Assembly: GCF_000429905.1 (NCBI RefSeq)
Contig: NZ_AUCT01000006.1
Coordinates: 244,646 to 308,645 of the forward strand
Direction of reading: 5' to 3'
DNA from: Desulfatibacillum aliphaticivorans DSM 15576
GTDB taxonomy: Bacteria; Desulfobacterota; Desulfobacteria; Desulfobacterales; Desulfatibacillaceae
Length of the DNA stretch: 64,000 nucleotides
Of this stretch, positions 35,446 to 44,005 are shown in pieces. A model generated the notes under the pieces. The model searched no databases. It saw only the letters and a list, made by a program, of their open reading frames with translations, and was not told the DNA's origin. Positions within the stretch are counted from its first letter, which is position 1, and each line of letters opens with the position of its first letter. A program made the translations under genes and the position numbers.

Positions 35446-35706
35446 TTATTTGTTTTTTCTTTTTGATTTCGCCCGGTGCAGGGTTTTTCTTTTGGACCAC
35501 CGCTCTAAAAATCCCATATTCCCCGAATTATAAACCTTGTCCACCTGCTCCTCATGCACCGCCGTCCCGTCCGTCCCGGCCAGGGCGTATCGAAGGCAAT
35601 CCGTCTTGCACTGGCAGGCAAGGCATTCATCCGGCGACGACCTAAGTCCGTCCTCCCCCATTGGGAAGACTTTTTGCAAATCCCCGAAGCACTTTGGAAA
35701 TGTCAT
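35446..35706 (-). CDS. Small cysteine-containing protein upstream of pgk
   Basis: About 86 residues if it begins at the ATG at 35706 (a longer start at 35754 is open). A Cys cluster CLACQCKTDCLRYAL near residue 28 suggests a small metal or iron-sulfur site; the C-terminus is strongly basic (RKTLHRAKSKRKNK). I do not recognise the family with certainty. It probably leads the pgk operon. The start is uncertain because neither candidate has a good ribosome site. Confidence 0.55.
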   Translation of the reverse strand: MTFPKCFGDLQKVFPMGEDGLRSSPDECLACQCKTDCLRYALAGTDGTAVHEEQVDKVYNSGNMGFLERWSKRKTLHRAKSKRKNK

Positions 35707-35810
35707 ACGCCGTATCCGTCCTGGTTCATTTGAACAATTACAAGTTATTAACATATTTGTGATTTTTTAACAACTACCGAAATGCACTTTTGAAATATTT
35801 TTGTTTGCCC

Positions 35811-35839
35811 TTGACCAAATGAACAAGCCCGTTCATACT
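35811..35839 (+). promoter_or_regulatory. Promoter with embedded inverted repeat before the amidohydrolase gene
   Basis: TTGACC (35811-35816), 17-base spacer, CATACT (35834-35839). TGAAC-N6-GTTCA (35820-35824 and 35831-35835) lies within the spacer, so a dimeric repressor bound there would block polymerase. Transcript start would be about 55 bases before the gene at 35902. Confidence 0.5.
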
Positions 35840-35901
35840 GGCTTTCATGGTGGAACACCCCCTGGATTTTAATATCTTAAAAGGATCATAGCATTAACGG
35901 A

Positions 35902-36726
35902 ATGAACCCAAGAATTCCTGAAAAAATCATTGATTTTCATGTCCATTTGTTCCCCGACAAATTGTTTGAAGCGATTTGGCGGCAGTTCGAGCATGATTAC
36001 GACTGGAAGGTGATTCACCAGCTTTATTACCGGGAGTGCATTGATTACCTGCGGGAGCGCAACGTAGAAAAAATCGTGTACTGCAATTACGCCCACAAGC
36101 CGGGCGTGGCTAAATCTCTGAACGAGTGGAACGCCAAGGTCCTGGACGAGTACGACGACCTGTATTGCCTGGCTGCCTTTCATCCTGGGGACGAAGGCTG
36201 CATCGCCTCGGCCCGGGACATACTGAGCCATCCTAAGGTTTTGGGGATAAAGCTCCAGTTTTTGGTGACGGATTTTTTTCCCCATGATCCGCGGCTTTTT
36301 GACCTGTACGAGCTCATCATGGAAAAAGGCAAACGCCTGCTCATGCACATAGGAACGGGGCCAGTAGCCAACGATTGCGTGGGACTGGAATATTTTTTGA
36401 ATGTTCTGGAAAGATATCCGGACCTGCCGGTCACGGTTCCCCATATGGGCGGCCTGGAGTTCAAAGGCTTCATGGACCTTTTGGATAAGCATGAAAATTT
36501 GATGCTGGACACGGCGTTCTCCTTTTTACCATGGGACAACGTCCGTTACGACCAAGGTCCCGAAAAACTGGAAAAGTATAAAAACCGGATCCTATACGGA
36601 TCTGATTTTCCCAACCTTATCCTTCCCAGGGAAGGGGAAATCGACGCCATGCTGGAAATGAAACTCTCCCAAGAGTTTTACGATAAGGTGTTCTGGGAAA
36701 ACGGCGTGGGGCTTTTGCCCCAGTAA
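35902..36726 (+). CDS. Amidohydrolase-2 family metal-dependent hydrolase
   Basis: 274 residues. IDFHVHLFP near residue 8 supplies the HxH metal ligands of the amidohydrolase superfamily; VTVPHMGGLEF near 178 and YGSDFPNL near 233 supply the later His and Asp. This is the amidohydrolase-2 (ACMSD-like) subgroup, which decarboxylates or hydrolyses small carboxylic or cyclic substrates. Substrate unknown. A promoter with an inverted repeat lies just upstream, suggesting it is controlled by its own repressor. The CheD gene follows after 73 bases. Confidence 0.82.
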   Translation: MNPRIPEKIIDFHVHLFPDKLFEAIWRQFEHDYDWKVIHQLYYRECIDYLRERNVEKIVYCNYAHKPGVAKSLNEWNAKVLDEYDDLYCLAAFHPGDEGCIASARDILSHPKVLGIKLQFLVTDFFPHDPRLFDLYELIMEKGKRLLMHIGTGPVANDCVGLEYFLNVLERYPDLPVTVPHMGGLEFKGFMDLLDKHENLMLDTAFSFLPWDNVRYDQGPEKLEKYKNRILYGSDFPNLILPREGEIDAMLEMKLSQEFYDKVFWENGVGLLPQ

Positions 36727-36799
36727 ATGAACCTTTTCGGCGGAGGGCTACGCCGGATGCATTTAACAAAGCAACGTTAAACGGACAAAGAGGTGCGCC

Positions 36800-37312
36800 G
36801 TGACCGGGGCAAACAACATACCGGCCGAAGCTGATTATTTTCTCAAGCCTGCGTATATTTTCGTTCCCAGCAAACCCACCCTGATTTCCACGGTGCTGGG
36901 AACCTGTGTGGCTGTGAGCCTTTTTGATAAAAAACGCCGCGTGGGCGGCATGAGCCACTTTAAATACCCCAGGATCGCCGACCCCGGCCAGGCCACCGCC
37001 CATTACGGCAATGTGGCCATTCCCACCCTTATCAACATGATGGTGGACGCGGGCTCCAAAATACGCCATCTGGAGGCCCAGATTTTCGGCGGGGCCTTTA
37101 ATCCGGAATACAGCCAGGAAGACGTGGGCGAGGAAAACGTGGAACTGGCCCGGATGGTTTTGAAGAAAAAGGGCGTCAAGGTGGTGTCCGAGGACGTGGG
37201 CGGGGAAAAAGGGCGGAAGTTGGTTTTTCATTCCGAGAAGAACGAAACCGCGGTCATGAAGGTGGAGCGTCTCAGGCCTTCGGACTGGTATCCTTATGAA
37301 GGGGAGCGGTGA
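36800..37312 (+). CDS. cheD: CheD, chemoreceptor glutamine deamidase
   Basis: 170 residues from a GTG start (AAAGAGG upstream). The catalytic Cys is near residue 35 in VLGTCVAVSLFD and the His near 52 in GGMSHFKYP, with the AQIFGGAF and NVELARMVLKKKGV segments of the family. CheD deamidates glutamines of methyl-accepting chemotaxis proteins and so tunes receptor signalling. No other che gene is adjacent; it lies at the edge of the flagellar region and is convergent with a long acidic-protein gene (six-base gap). Confidence 0.93.
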   Translation: MTGANNIPAEADYFLKPAYIFVPSKPTLISTVLGTCVAVSLFDKKRRVGGMSHFKYPRIADPGQATAHYGNVAIPTLINMMVDAGSKIRHLEAQIFGGAFNPEYSQEDVGEENVELARMVLKKKGVKVVSEDVGGEKGRKLVFHSEKNETAVMKVERLRPSDWYPYEGER

Positions 37313-37318
37313 AACCCA

Positions 37319-40186
37319 TCAAATCGCCACGCATCTGAATCCTAAAATATTGGAGGTTTCGGACCCCTTGCAGAAAGTCCGGGCGTATAAAGGGGCGGGG
37401 GGCGACGAAATCCACGACGAGCCTTTCACCACAAAGAATTCAGACTTGTCAGAATCCGCCAGGTCGGCGGTCCATTCCAATATATTTCCCGCCATGCCGG
37501 AAATGTTTAATGCATTGGTGTTGGACAAATGCTCCACAGGGCAGGTGTCGCCGATTTTGGCCTCCTCCGTGTTGGCCCTGCCTTCCTCCCACTCGCTTCC
37601 CCAAGGATAAATCAAACCCTTTTGGGTGCGGGCTGCGGCTTCCCATTCGTCCTCGCCAGGCAGTTTTTTCCCAGTCCAGGCGGCGAAGGCTATGGCGTCC
37701 CGGCGGCTGACCTGAACCACGGGGTGGTTTCTTTTTCGATATAGAGTGCTGCCCGGTCCCAGGGGTTGATACCAGTTGGCGCCTTCCACCTTTTCGCAAC
37801 TGCGGGACTGATTGTACCGGACATGGGTTTTGCCGGTGCGCGGATCGGTGATTCTTTCGAACCGGCTTTTATAGACCATGCTGTAGCCTTTTTCTTCAGC
37901 CGTAGTGATGTACCCGGTTTTTTCCACAAAGATTTCAAACAAGGCGTTGGTGACGGGGAATTTGCCCATATAAAAAGGCGGCATTTCAATTTTTTGCCTG
38001 GGACGATCCCCTTTGCCCGGCGATTTGCAACCCACAACATACCTGCCTTCAGGGATGAGCAAATATTGATTGTAGGCCTTTTCCATACTGCCTAAAAAGC
38101 CGTCGAACTGTTCGGCGAGGACGCGGGCCTTATCCTCCTCCACTTCCAGGGAATCGTCCGCGCCCAGAGCGCCCATGGTAGGCTCCACAGACCCTTGCTT
38201 AGGCGCTTCCTCCACCTCTTCCAGCTCCATGTCGTCGTCCAGGATTTCCAGTTCCTCGTCATCGTCCAAAAGGCCTACTTCTTCATATTCCTCTTCGTCC
38301 TCTTCCTCCAAATCGCCGTCGCCGAATTCGTCTTCTTCTGCAGGCTCGCCTTCCTCGTCAGACAACGCCTCTTCCACTTCCTCCAACTCCTCATTAGCGT
38401 CCATCAACTCAACGTCTTCCAAATCATCTTCCAATTCCTCAACATCTTCATCAATTTCATCTTCTACGATATCCGCGTCATCTTCCAGCTCATCAATTTC
38501 CTCAAAATCGTCTTCCGGGGCGTCCACAACCTCCACATCATCATCAAGAGCGGCTTCCTCCTTCAAATCTTCCTCATCGTCATCCAGTTCCACTATTGTT
38601 ACATCATCATCTTCAATTGATTCCGACACTTCCTCAATGTCTTCATACTCCAAATCATCAGCATCGATGATTTCTACGTCGTCATCCAAATTTTCAAGTT
38701 TCAGATCTGCATCAGGTTCGCCAACTTCCTCCCCTTCGTCCCCTTCCCCTTCCCCTTCTTCCACATCTTCAACTTCCAGCTCCTCATCCTCGTCCAATTC
38801 GACGATTTCAAGATCCTCGTCGCCCGCCTCCTCTTCTCCCAAACCGTCTCCATCCTCCTCTTCCGGGCCATCTCCCTCTTCGCCGGCCCCGTCATCCCCA
38901 ATTTCCTCCACGTCTTTTACAATATCCTCTTTGTCTTCAAGATCCTCCGGTTCGTCTTCCCCCAAAGTTTCCTCGTCAACCAGTTCCTCATCCTGGTCCA
39001 GTTCGACGATTTCAAGATCCTCGTCGCCAGTTTCCCCTTCTCCCAAACCGTCTCCATCCTCTTCTTCCAGGCCATCTCCCTCTTCGTCACCCCCGTCACC
39101 CCCGTCATCCCCAATTTCCTCCACGTCTTTTGCAATATCCTCTTCGTCTTCAAGGTCCTCCGATTCCTCTTCCTCCAAAGTTTCCTCGTCAATCAGTTCT
39201 ACGTCCTCGTCCAATTCGACGAATTCCAGGCTCTCTCCATCTATGTCCTCTTCGGCCGCACCGTCCTTTCCGGCCGCATCTTCAACTTCGCTTGCGCCTT
39301 CTCCTTCTCTGGAATCAACTTCTTCTATTTCTTCAGAATCCTCAACAAGTTCATCTTCGATGATTTCGTCCTCTAATTCCTCTAATTCCTCTACATTCTC
39401 CTCATCCAAATCTTCCAGCTCTTCATCATCTTCAATCAGTTCCACGTCCTCTTCGTCATCCCATTCCTCTTCCACGATCTCCACGTCTTCGTCCGATACT
39501 CCGCCATCGCTCAAAAGGGCTTCTCCCTCAGCCTCCGCATGGCCTCCCTTTCCAGCGCCATCGGCCTCCGGGGACGCTATGAGTTCTGCATCTTCCCCTT
39601 CTTTCGCTTGTCGGACTGCAACGCCTTCCCTCGCGTCCTCGACTTCCTGATCAATCCCCAGCTTTTCCGAAATGCCTTTAAGCAGACGATGGATTTGTGA
39701 AAGGGCGTCGTCCGGGTTGTTGGAATCTATGATGTCTTCGTCGGAAAGAATCTGCTTGAGCGTGTTCATCATTTGGGCCAGTTGATCCAAGGCGGACAGG
39801 CTGCCGTTTCCGGCGGTCTGGGCCAGAGTGGCAAGGAGGGCTTCCCGGGCTTCATCGGACATAATGAAGTTGTTTTCCGGGCCGATGATGACGCCGCTGG
39901 GGTTTTTCCCTTCCTTATATAAACGTTTTAAGTCGGAATTGATGGCCGACTTGATGCTGTTGAAGTTTTTCCGGCGGTTGGCAATGGCTTGCGGGTCTCC
40001 GCCTGTATCCCACACTTCACGAATAAGATCGTCCGCGGAAATTTTCTCATCCAGGGAGAGGGAAGGATCTTCCGGGTATCTGCGGAGAATTGAGTCCAAC
40101 AAAAGGTATTTGAGCGCCTTTTTATTGCGATAGGCCAGTTCGTCTACGGCCTTTTCAATGATTTCACGGCTAATATTGGCGTCCAT
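37319..40186 (-). CDS. Long acidic low-complexity protein with C-terminal SUMF1/FGE-like domain
   Basis: 955 residues from the ATG at 40186 (frame open to 40246). Three parts. Residues ~1-220: a mostly helical domain not recognised. Residues ~225-660: a Glu/Asp/Leu/Val-rich segment with internal repeats of about 70-75 residues (units contain DLEIVELDxDEELxDEETL). Residues ~714-955: a formylglycine-generating-enzyme (SUMF1) fold, with GKFPVTNALFEIF, WTGKKLPGEDEWEAAAR, GMAGNILEWTADL and LGFRCV. The two catalytic cysteines of true FGE are missing: the strand that should read like CHxSYC is WISSPPAPLY. It may be a non-catalytic, C-type-lectin-like binding domain on a long charged spacer. No signal peptide, so probably cytosolic. 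Confidence 0.8.
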   Translation of the reverse strand: MDANISREIIEKAVDELAYRNKKALKYLLLDSILRRYPEDPSLSLDEKISADDLIREVWDTGGDPQAIANRRKNFNSIKSAINSDLKRLYKEGKNPSGVIIGPENNFIMSDEAREALLATLAQTAGNGSLSALDQLAQMMNTLKQILSDEDIIDSNNPDDALSQIHRLLKGISEKLGIDQEVEDAREGVAVRQAKEGEDAELIASPEADGAGKGGHAEAEGEALLSDGGVSDEDVEIVEEEWDDEEDVELIEDDEELEDLDEENVEELEELEDEIIEDELVEDSEEIEEVDSREGEGASEVEDAAGKDGAAEEDIDGESLEFVELDEDVELIDEETLEEEESEDLEDEEDIAKDVEEIGDDGGDGGDEEGDGLEEEDGDGLGEGETGDEDLEIVELDQDEELVDEETLGEDEPEDLEDKEDIVKDVEEIGDDGAGEEGDGPEEEDGDGLGEEEAGDEDLEIVELDEDEELEVEDVEEGEGEGDEGEEVGEPDADLKLENLDDDVEIIDADDLEYEDIEEVSESIEDDDVTIVELDDDEEDLKEEAALDDDVEVVDAPEDDFEEIDELEDDADIVEDEIDEDVEELEDDLEDVELMDANEELEEVEEALSDEEGEPAEEDEFGDGDLEEEDEEEYEEVGLLDDDEELEILDDDMELEEVEEAPKQGSVEPTMGALGADDSLEVEEDKARVLAEQFDGFLGSMEKAYNQYLLIPEGRYVVGCKSPGKGDRPRQKIEMPPFYMGKFPVTNALFEIFVEKTGYITTAEEKGYSMVYKSRFERITDPRTGKTHVRYNQSRSCEKVEGANWYQPLGPGSTLYRKRNHPVVQVSRRDAIAFAAWTGKKLPGEDEWEAAARTQKGLIYPWGSEWEEGRANTEEAKIGDTCPVEHLSNTNALNISGMAGNILEWTADLADSDKSEFFVVKGSSWISSPPAPLYARTFCKGSETSNILGFRCVAI

Positions 40187-40354
40187 AAACCTATTTTGAG
40201 CTCCTTTATTGGAAATTGCAGCATGCTTATGAAAAAGGCTATGCAAATTCCGTGCGTTTTGGAATAGTTTTTGCTTAAAACTCCGTAAGAAGCTAATCTT
40301 AAATTAATTTCAGGCCCTCTGGGCGATCACGTGCAAAGCATTGGAGTGCATATC

Positions 40355-41188
40355 GTGTCAAATAAAGGAGAAACCGTAGCTGGGATTCAGGCCATTAAAA
40401 CCGGTGAAAAGGATCTTATGGACTCCATCACCGCCGACCTGGATTGGAGCGTTCTCCAGGAAATGATCCGCCGCCGGCACCACTTGGAAATCACCGACGA
40501 TCTGGAATTCTCGGGCGGAGACCTTGTGGTCCACGACAACCAGGTGGCCTACCAGCTGAATTTTGAAGTAAAAGTTGTCCTGTCAGTGCTTTTGGACAGG
40601 GACGGGCGATGTATTTTCGTCCGGACTCCGGCCGAAGTTCTCCGGAAGGAGGACGCGCCAAAGACTCCCGAGGAGGAAATTTCTTTAGCTGAAGCCGTTG
40701 CCGAGCAAGACGCCTTACCCGTCCAAGGAGAGCGGATTCAGGAAATGCCGGAGGAGGAATCCGAGCAGGGGCCTTTGGGCGGTTTGCCTGACGTATCCGA
40801 AATGACCGCCGACGCCTTGGGGGACGTTTCTGACGCCTCTTCCGCCGACTCCGATCCCCTTGACGGTTTGCCTGACGTATCCGAAATGACCGCCGACGCC
40901 TTGGGGGACGTTACGGACACATCGTCCGCCGACTCCGATCCCTTTGACGGTTTGCCTGACGTATCCGAAATGACCGCCGACGCCTTGGGGGATTTTACGG
41001 ATACATCGTCCGCCGACTCCGATCCTCTGGACGGCCTGCCCGACGTCTCTGAAATGACCATGGACGCGCTGGAGGGCGCTGCGGATTCGTCTCAGGATCC
41101 CTTTGACGGGTTGCCTGATGTGGCTGAAATGACCATGGATGCATTAAGCGCCAATAGCGGGGAGGGGTTGGGCCAGGGGATGATTTGA
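40355..41188 (+). CDS. Unknown protein with five 28-residue acidic repeats
   Basis: 277 residues from the GTG at 40355, chosen because GGAG lies eight bases upstream; other GTGs at 40331 and 40346 lack sites. Residues ~1-110 form a compact domain of unknown family (LDWSVLQEMIRRRHHLEI...VVLSVLLDRDGRCIFVRTP). The rest is acidic with five copies of a unit containing GLPDVSEMTADALGDV followed by a Ser/Asp linker. The gene is divergent from the acidic FGE-like gene (168-base gap) and parallel to the next zinc-ribbon gene, so the three may work together. No function assigned. Confidence 0.7.
   Translation: MSNKGETVAGIQAIKTGEKDLMDSITADLDWSVLQEMIRRRHHLEITDDLEFSGGDLVVHDNQVAYQLNFEVKVVLSVLLDRDGRCIFVRTPAEVLRKEDAPKTPEEEISLAEAVAEQDALPVQGERIQEMPEEESEQGPLGGLPDVSEMTADALGDVSDASSADSDPLDGLPDVSEMTADALGDVTDTSSADSDPFDGLPDVSEMTADALGDFTDTSSADSDPLDGLPDVSEMTMDALEGAADSSQDPFDGLPDVAEMTMDALSANSGEGLGQGMI
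40781..41140 (+). repeat. 84-bp in-frame tandem repeats (five copies)
   Basis: Units begin GGTTTGCCTGACGTATCCGA at 40781, 40865 and 40949, with diverged ones at 41033 and 41108 (the last spaced 75). The first three are nearly identical in DNA, indicating recent expansion or ongoing recombination; each encodes 28 residues. Confidence 0.92.
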
Positions 41189-41266
41189 TCCTAAAGTATA
41201 ATTGAATGTTATTGGAGGTTTTACCCGAAACCAGAGCGCTGCATACGGTTCAACGGAAAATTGATA

Positions 41267-42637
<1,371 letters not shown>

Positions 42638-42692
42638 ATGTATTTAAATCAATTACTTATATGCGTATGCCTGAAGTTTGCCTGTCAATAAA

Positions 42693-42740
42693 AAAACCAC
42701 GGGCGGCAAGCGGAATAACATGCTTGTCGCCCGTGGTTTT
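42693..42740. terminator. Bidirectional terminator between zinc-ribbon gene and flgM
   Basis: A 19-base stem (42693-42711 with 42722-42740, one G-U pair) with AAAA on one side and TTTT on the other, so it can end transcripts from both directions. It lies between convergent genes. Confidence 0.92.
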
Positions 42741-42785
42741 ATCTTTAATGGACGATGTTCCGGGAGCGTACTCCCAGGCGGTTGA

Positions 42786-43106
42786 TCAGCCGGTTTCGTC
42801 CATAAACATACGGAGCATTTTTTCGGCGATCTTCTCCGGATTTACCTCGTAAGAGCCGCTTTCCATCTGCGCTTTCAACGCAGCTACCTTTTCTTCCCGC
42901 ATATCGGGCTGTTGCTCGATCACTTCGCGAGCCATCTGAACCTCCTGGGATGTTTGAGACAACTCGACGACCACGTCTTGTCCCGTCGCTCCAGCGGCCT
43001 GGGTCTGATTGGACTTGGCGTCGGTCTCTGCGGCTTTCTGGCTTTCCCTGGTAGCTGTTTCGTTGAGATACTTGCTTATCTCGTAATTGTTGCTTGTTAC
43101 TTTCAT
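42786..43106 (-). CDS. flgM: FlgM, anti-sigma-28 factor
   Basis: 106 residues. The C-terminal half carries the FlgM sigma-28-binding helices (REEKVAALKAQMESGSYEVN followed by PEKIAEKMLRMF). The N-terminal half is polar and probably unfolded, typical of FlgM, which is exported through the hook-basal body to release sigma-28. AGGGAG precedes the ATG. It lies 17 bases downstream of the DVU0524-family gene. The flagellin at the right edge has a sigma-28 promoter, the expected target. Confidence 0.92.
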   Translation of the reverse strand: MKVTSNNYEISKYLNETATRESQKAAETDAKSNQTQAAGATGQDVVVELSQTSQEVQMAREVIEQQPDMREEKVAALKAQMESGSYEVNPEKIAEKMLRMFMDETG

Positions 43107-43123
43107 GGCGGACTCCCTATAAC

Positions 43124-43543
43124 CTACTGAAGCATGTTCTGCTGGACCTTGTCCCGAGTGATCTCTTCCAGTCGAGCTTTCAACCGATCGGAATCCTCTT
43201 GCGACAAATCCTGGATATCTTCTCCCAACCGCTTTCCGATAGCCCTGAAGACCATCTCCGTGCCTTTGCGTCCGATTGAGAGAGGATTCCCGAATTCATC
43301 CTCAAGCTCCTTGAACACTTCCTTTTCAAGGGTTTCGTTGGGTCCCTCATGGTAAATGCGGTCGATGATATCCGAAGTCACTTTATCAACAACGGATTTC
43401 TTCCGGGCCTCTGTGGAAATGGTGATTTTATCCGCTGGCGCCGGAGTCTCCTTGGCGGTCTGGCGGGCCAGGCGCTTGCCTGTGCTTAGCTGCCTGCCGT
43501 ATGCCCTCAACACGTTATGTACTTGATACGTATTAATCGTCAT
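43124..43543 (-). CDS. DVU0524-family FlgM-associated protein
   Basis: 139 residues. The N-terminus INTYQVHNVLRAYGRQL and the ADKITISTEARKK segment match the small family found next to flgM in sulfate reducers and other delta-proteobacteria; function not established, but linkage to flagellar export and sigma-28 control is consistent. AAAGGAA lies directly before the ATG. It and flgM are co-transcribed, divergent from the glycosylation island. Confidence 0.8.
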   Translation of the reverse strand: MTINTYQVHNVLRAYGRQLSTGKRLARQTAKETPAPADKITISTEARKKSVVDKVTSDIIDRIYHEGPNETLEKEVFKELEDEFGNPLSIGRKGTEMVFRAIGKRLGEDIQDLSQEDSDRLKARLEEITRDKVQQNMLQ

Positions 43544-43870
43544 TTCCTTTCACCTCAGTCATCTCATCGGAACCCCTTTAGAAAACTTGAGGAAAAAAGA
43601 TGAGAATTTTCCTGAAACATGAAAAAAATGACGAGGATTAAAAAATCCCGTATCTTGGGGTTTGGGCGTCAAAAGTTTGTCGCCCTGTCAAAACTAAGGG
43701 ATTGACTTTGCATACCCCCCGGCGGAACGTGCCTTTTTTTCCCACCGCAAATACTTGGGTCCCAACCATCTGCATACACTGTACCATGTTATATATTTTC
43801 CATAAAGAAATTTTTACACCCAAGCCGGCGGCTGGAATTTTTCGTCAGGTCCTCAAAAAGCCCGCAACCA

Positions 43871-43886
43871 TGGCACATCAATTGCA
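43871..43886 (+). promoter_or_regulatory. Sigma-54 promoter of the glycosylation island
   Basis: TGGCAC-ATCAA-TTGCA matches the sigma-54 consensus TGGCAC-N5-TTGCA with the required ten bases between the -24 GG and the -12 GC. The predicted transcript start is near 43898, about 108 bases before the pseB ATG at 44006. A FleQ/FlrC-type activator would be needed; none is in the window. Confidence 0.8.
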
Positions 43887-43910
43887 AAGCCAAACTTCAA
43901 AGTAAATCTC

Positions 43911-43931
43911 GAAGTTGAACCTAAGGTTTGA
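43911..43931 (+). promoter_or_regulatory. Dyad in the leader of the MerR-PseB gene
   Basis: AACCTAAGGTT (43918-43928) is a perfect palindrome around a central base, extended imperfectly to GTTGAACCT-A-AGGTTTGAC (seven of nine pairs). It lies just downstream of the predicted sigma-54 transcript start and is a candidate binding site for the MerR domain encoded by the next gene. Inference only. Confidence 0.35.
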
Positions 43932-44005
43932 CATCGAAGGCATCTTAAAAACCGCCCGCAAGGGGCTTGGCTCCATGCCGGGGCCAAAAGAAGAATGGTG
44001 ACGCA

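Larger units (their letters stand above)
43544..44005. other. Divergent regulatory region between flagellar pair and glycosylation island
   Basis: 462 bases without a gene. It carries the leader of the DVU0524/flgM pair on the minus strand and, on the plus strand, the sigma-54 promoter at 43871-43886 and a dyad at 43911-43931. The remainder is A+T-rich and may hold activator sites; I can define none with confidence. Confidence 0.6.

Noticed and set aside
38175..39650. 491-codon plus-strand frame, almost entirely serine
   Set aside because: It is the reverse complement of Glu/Asp codons of the acidic protein gene, with no ribosome site; compositional artefact.
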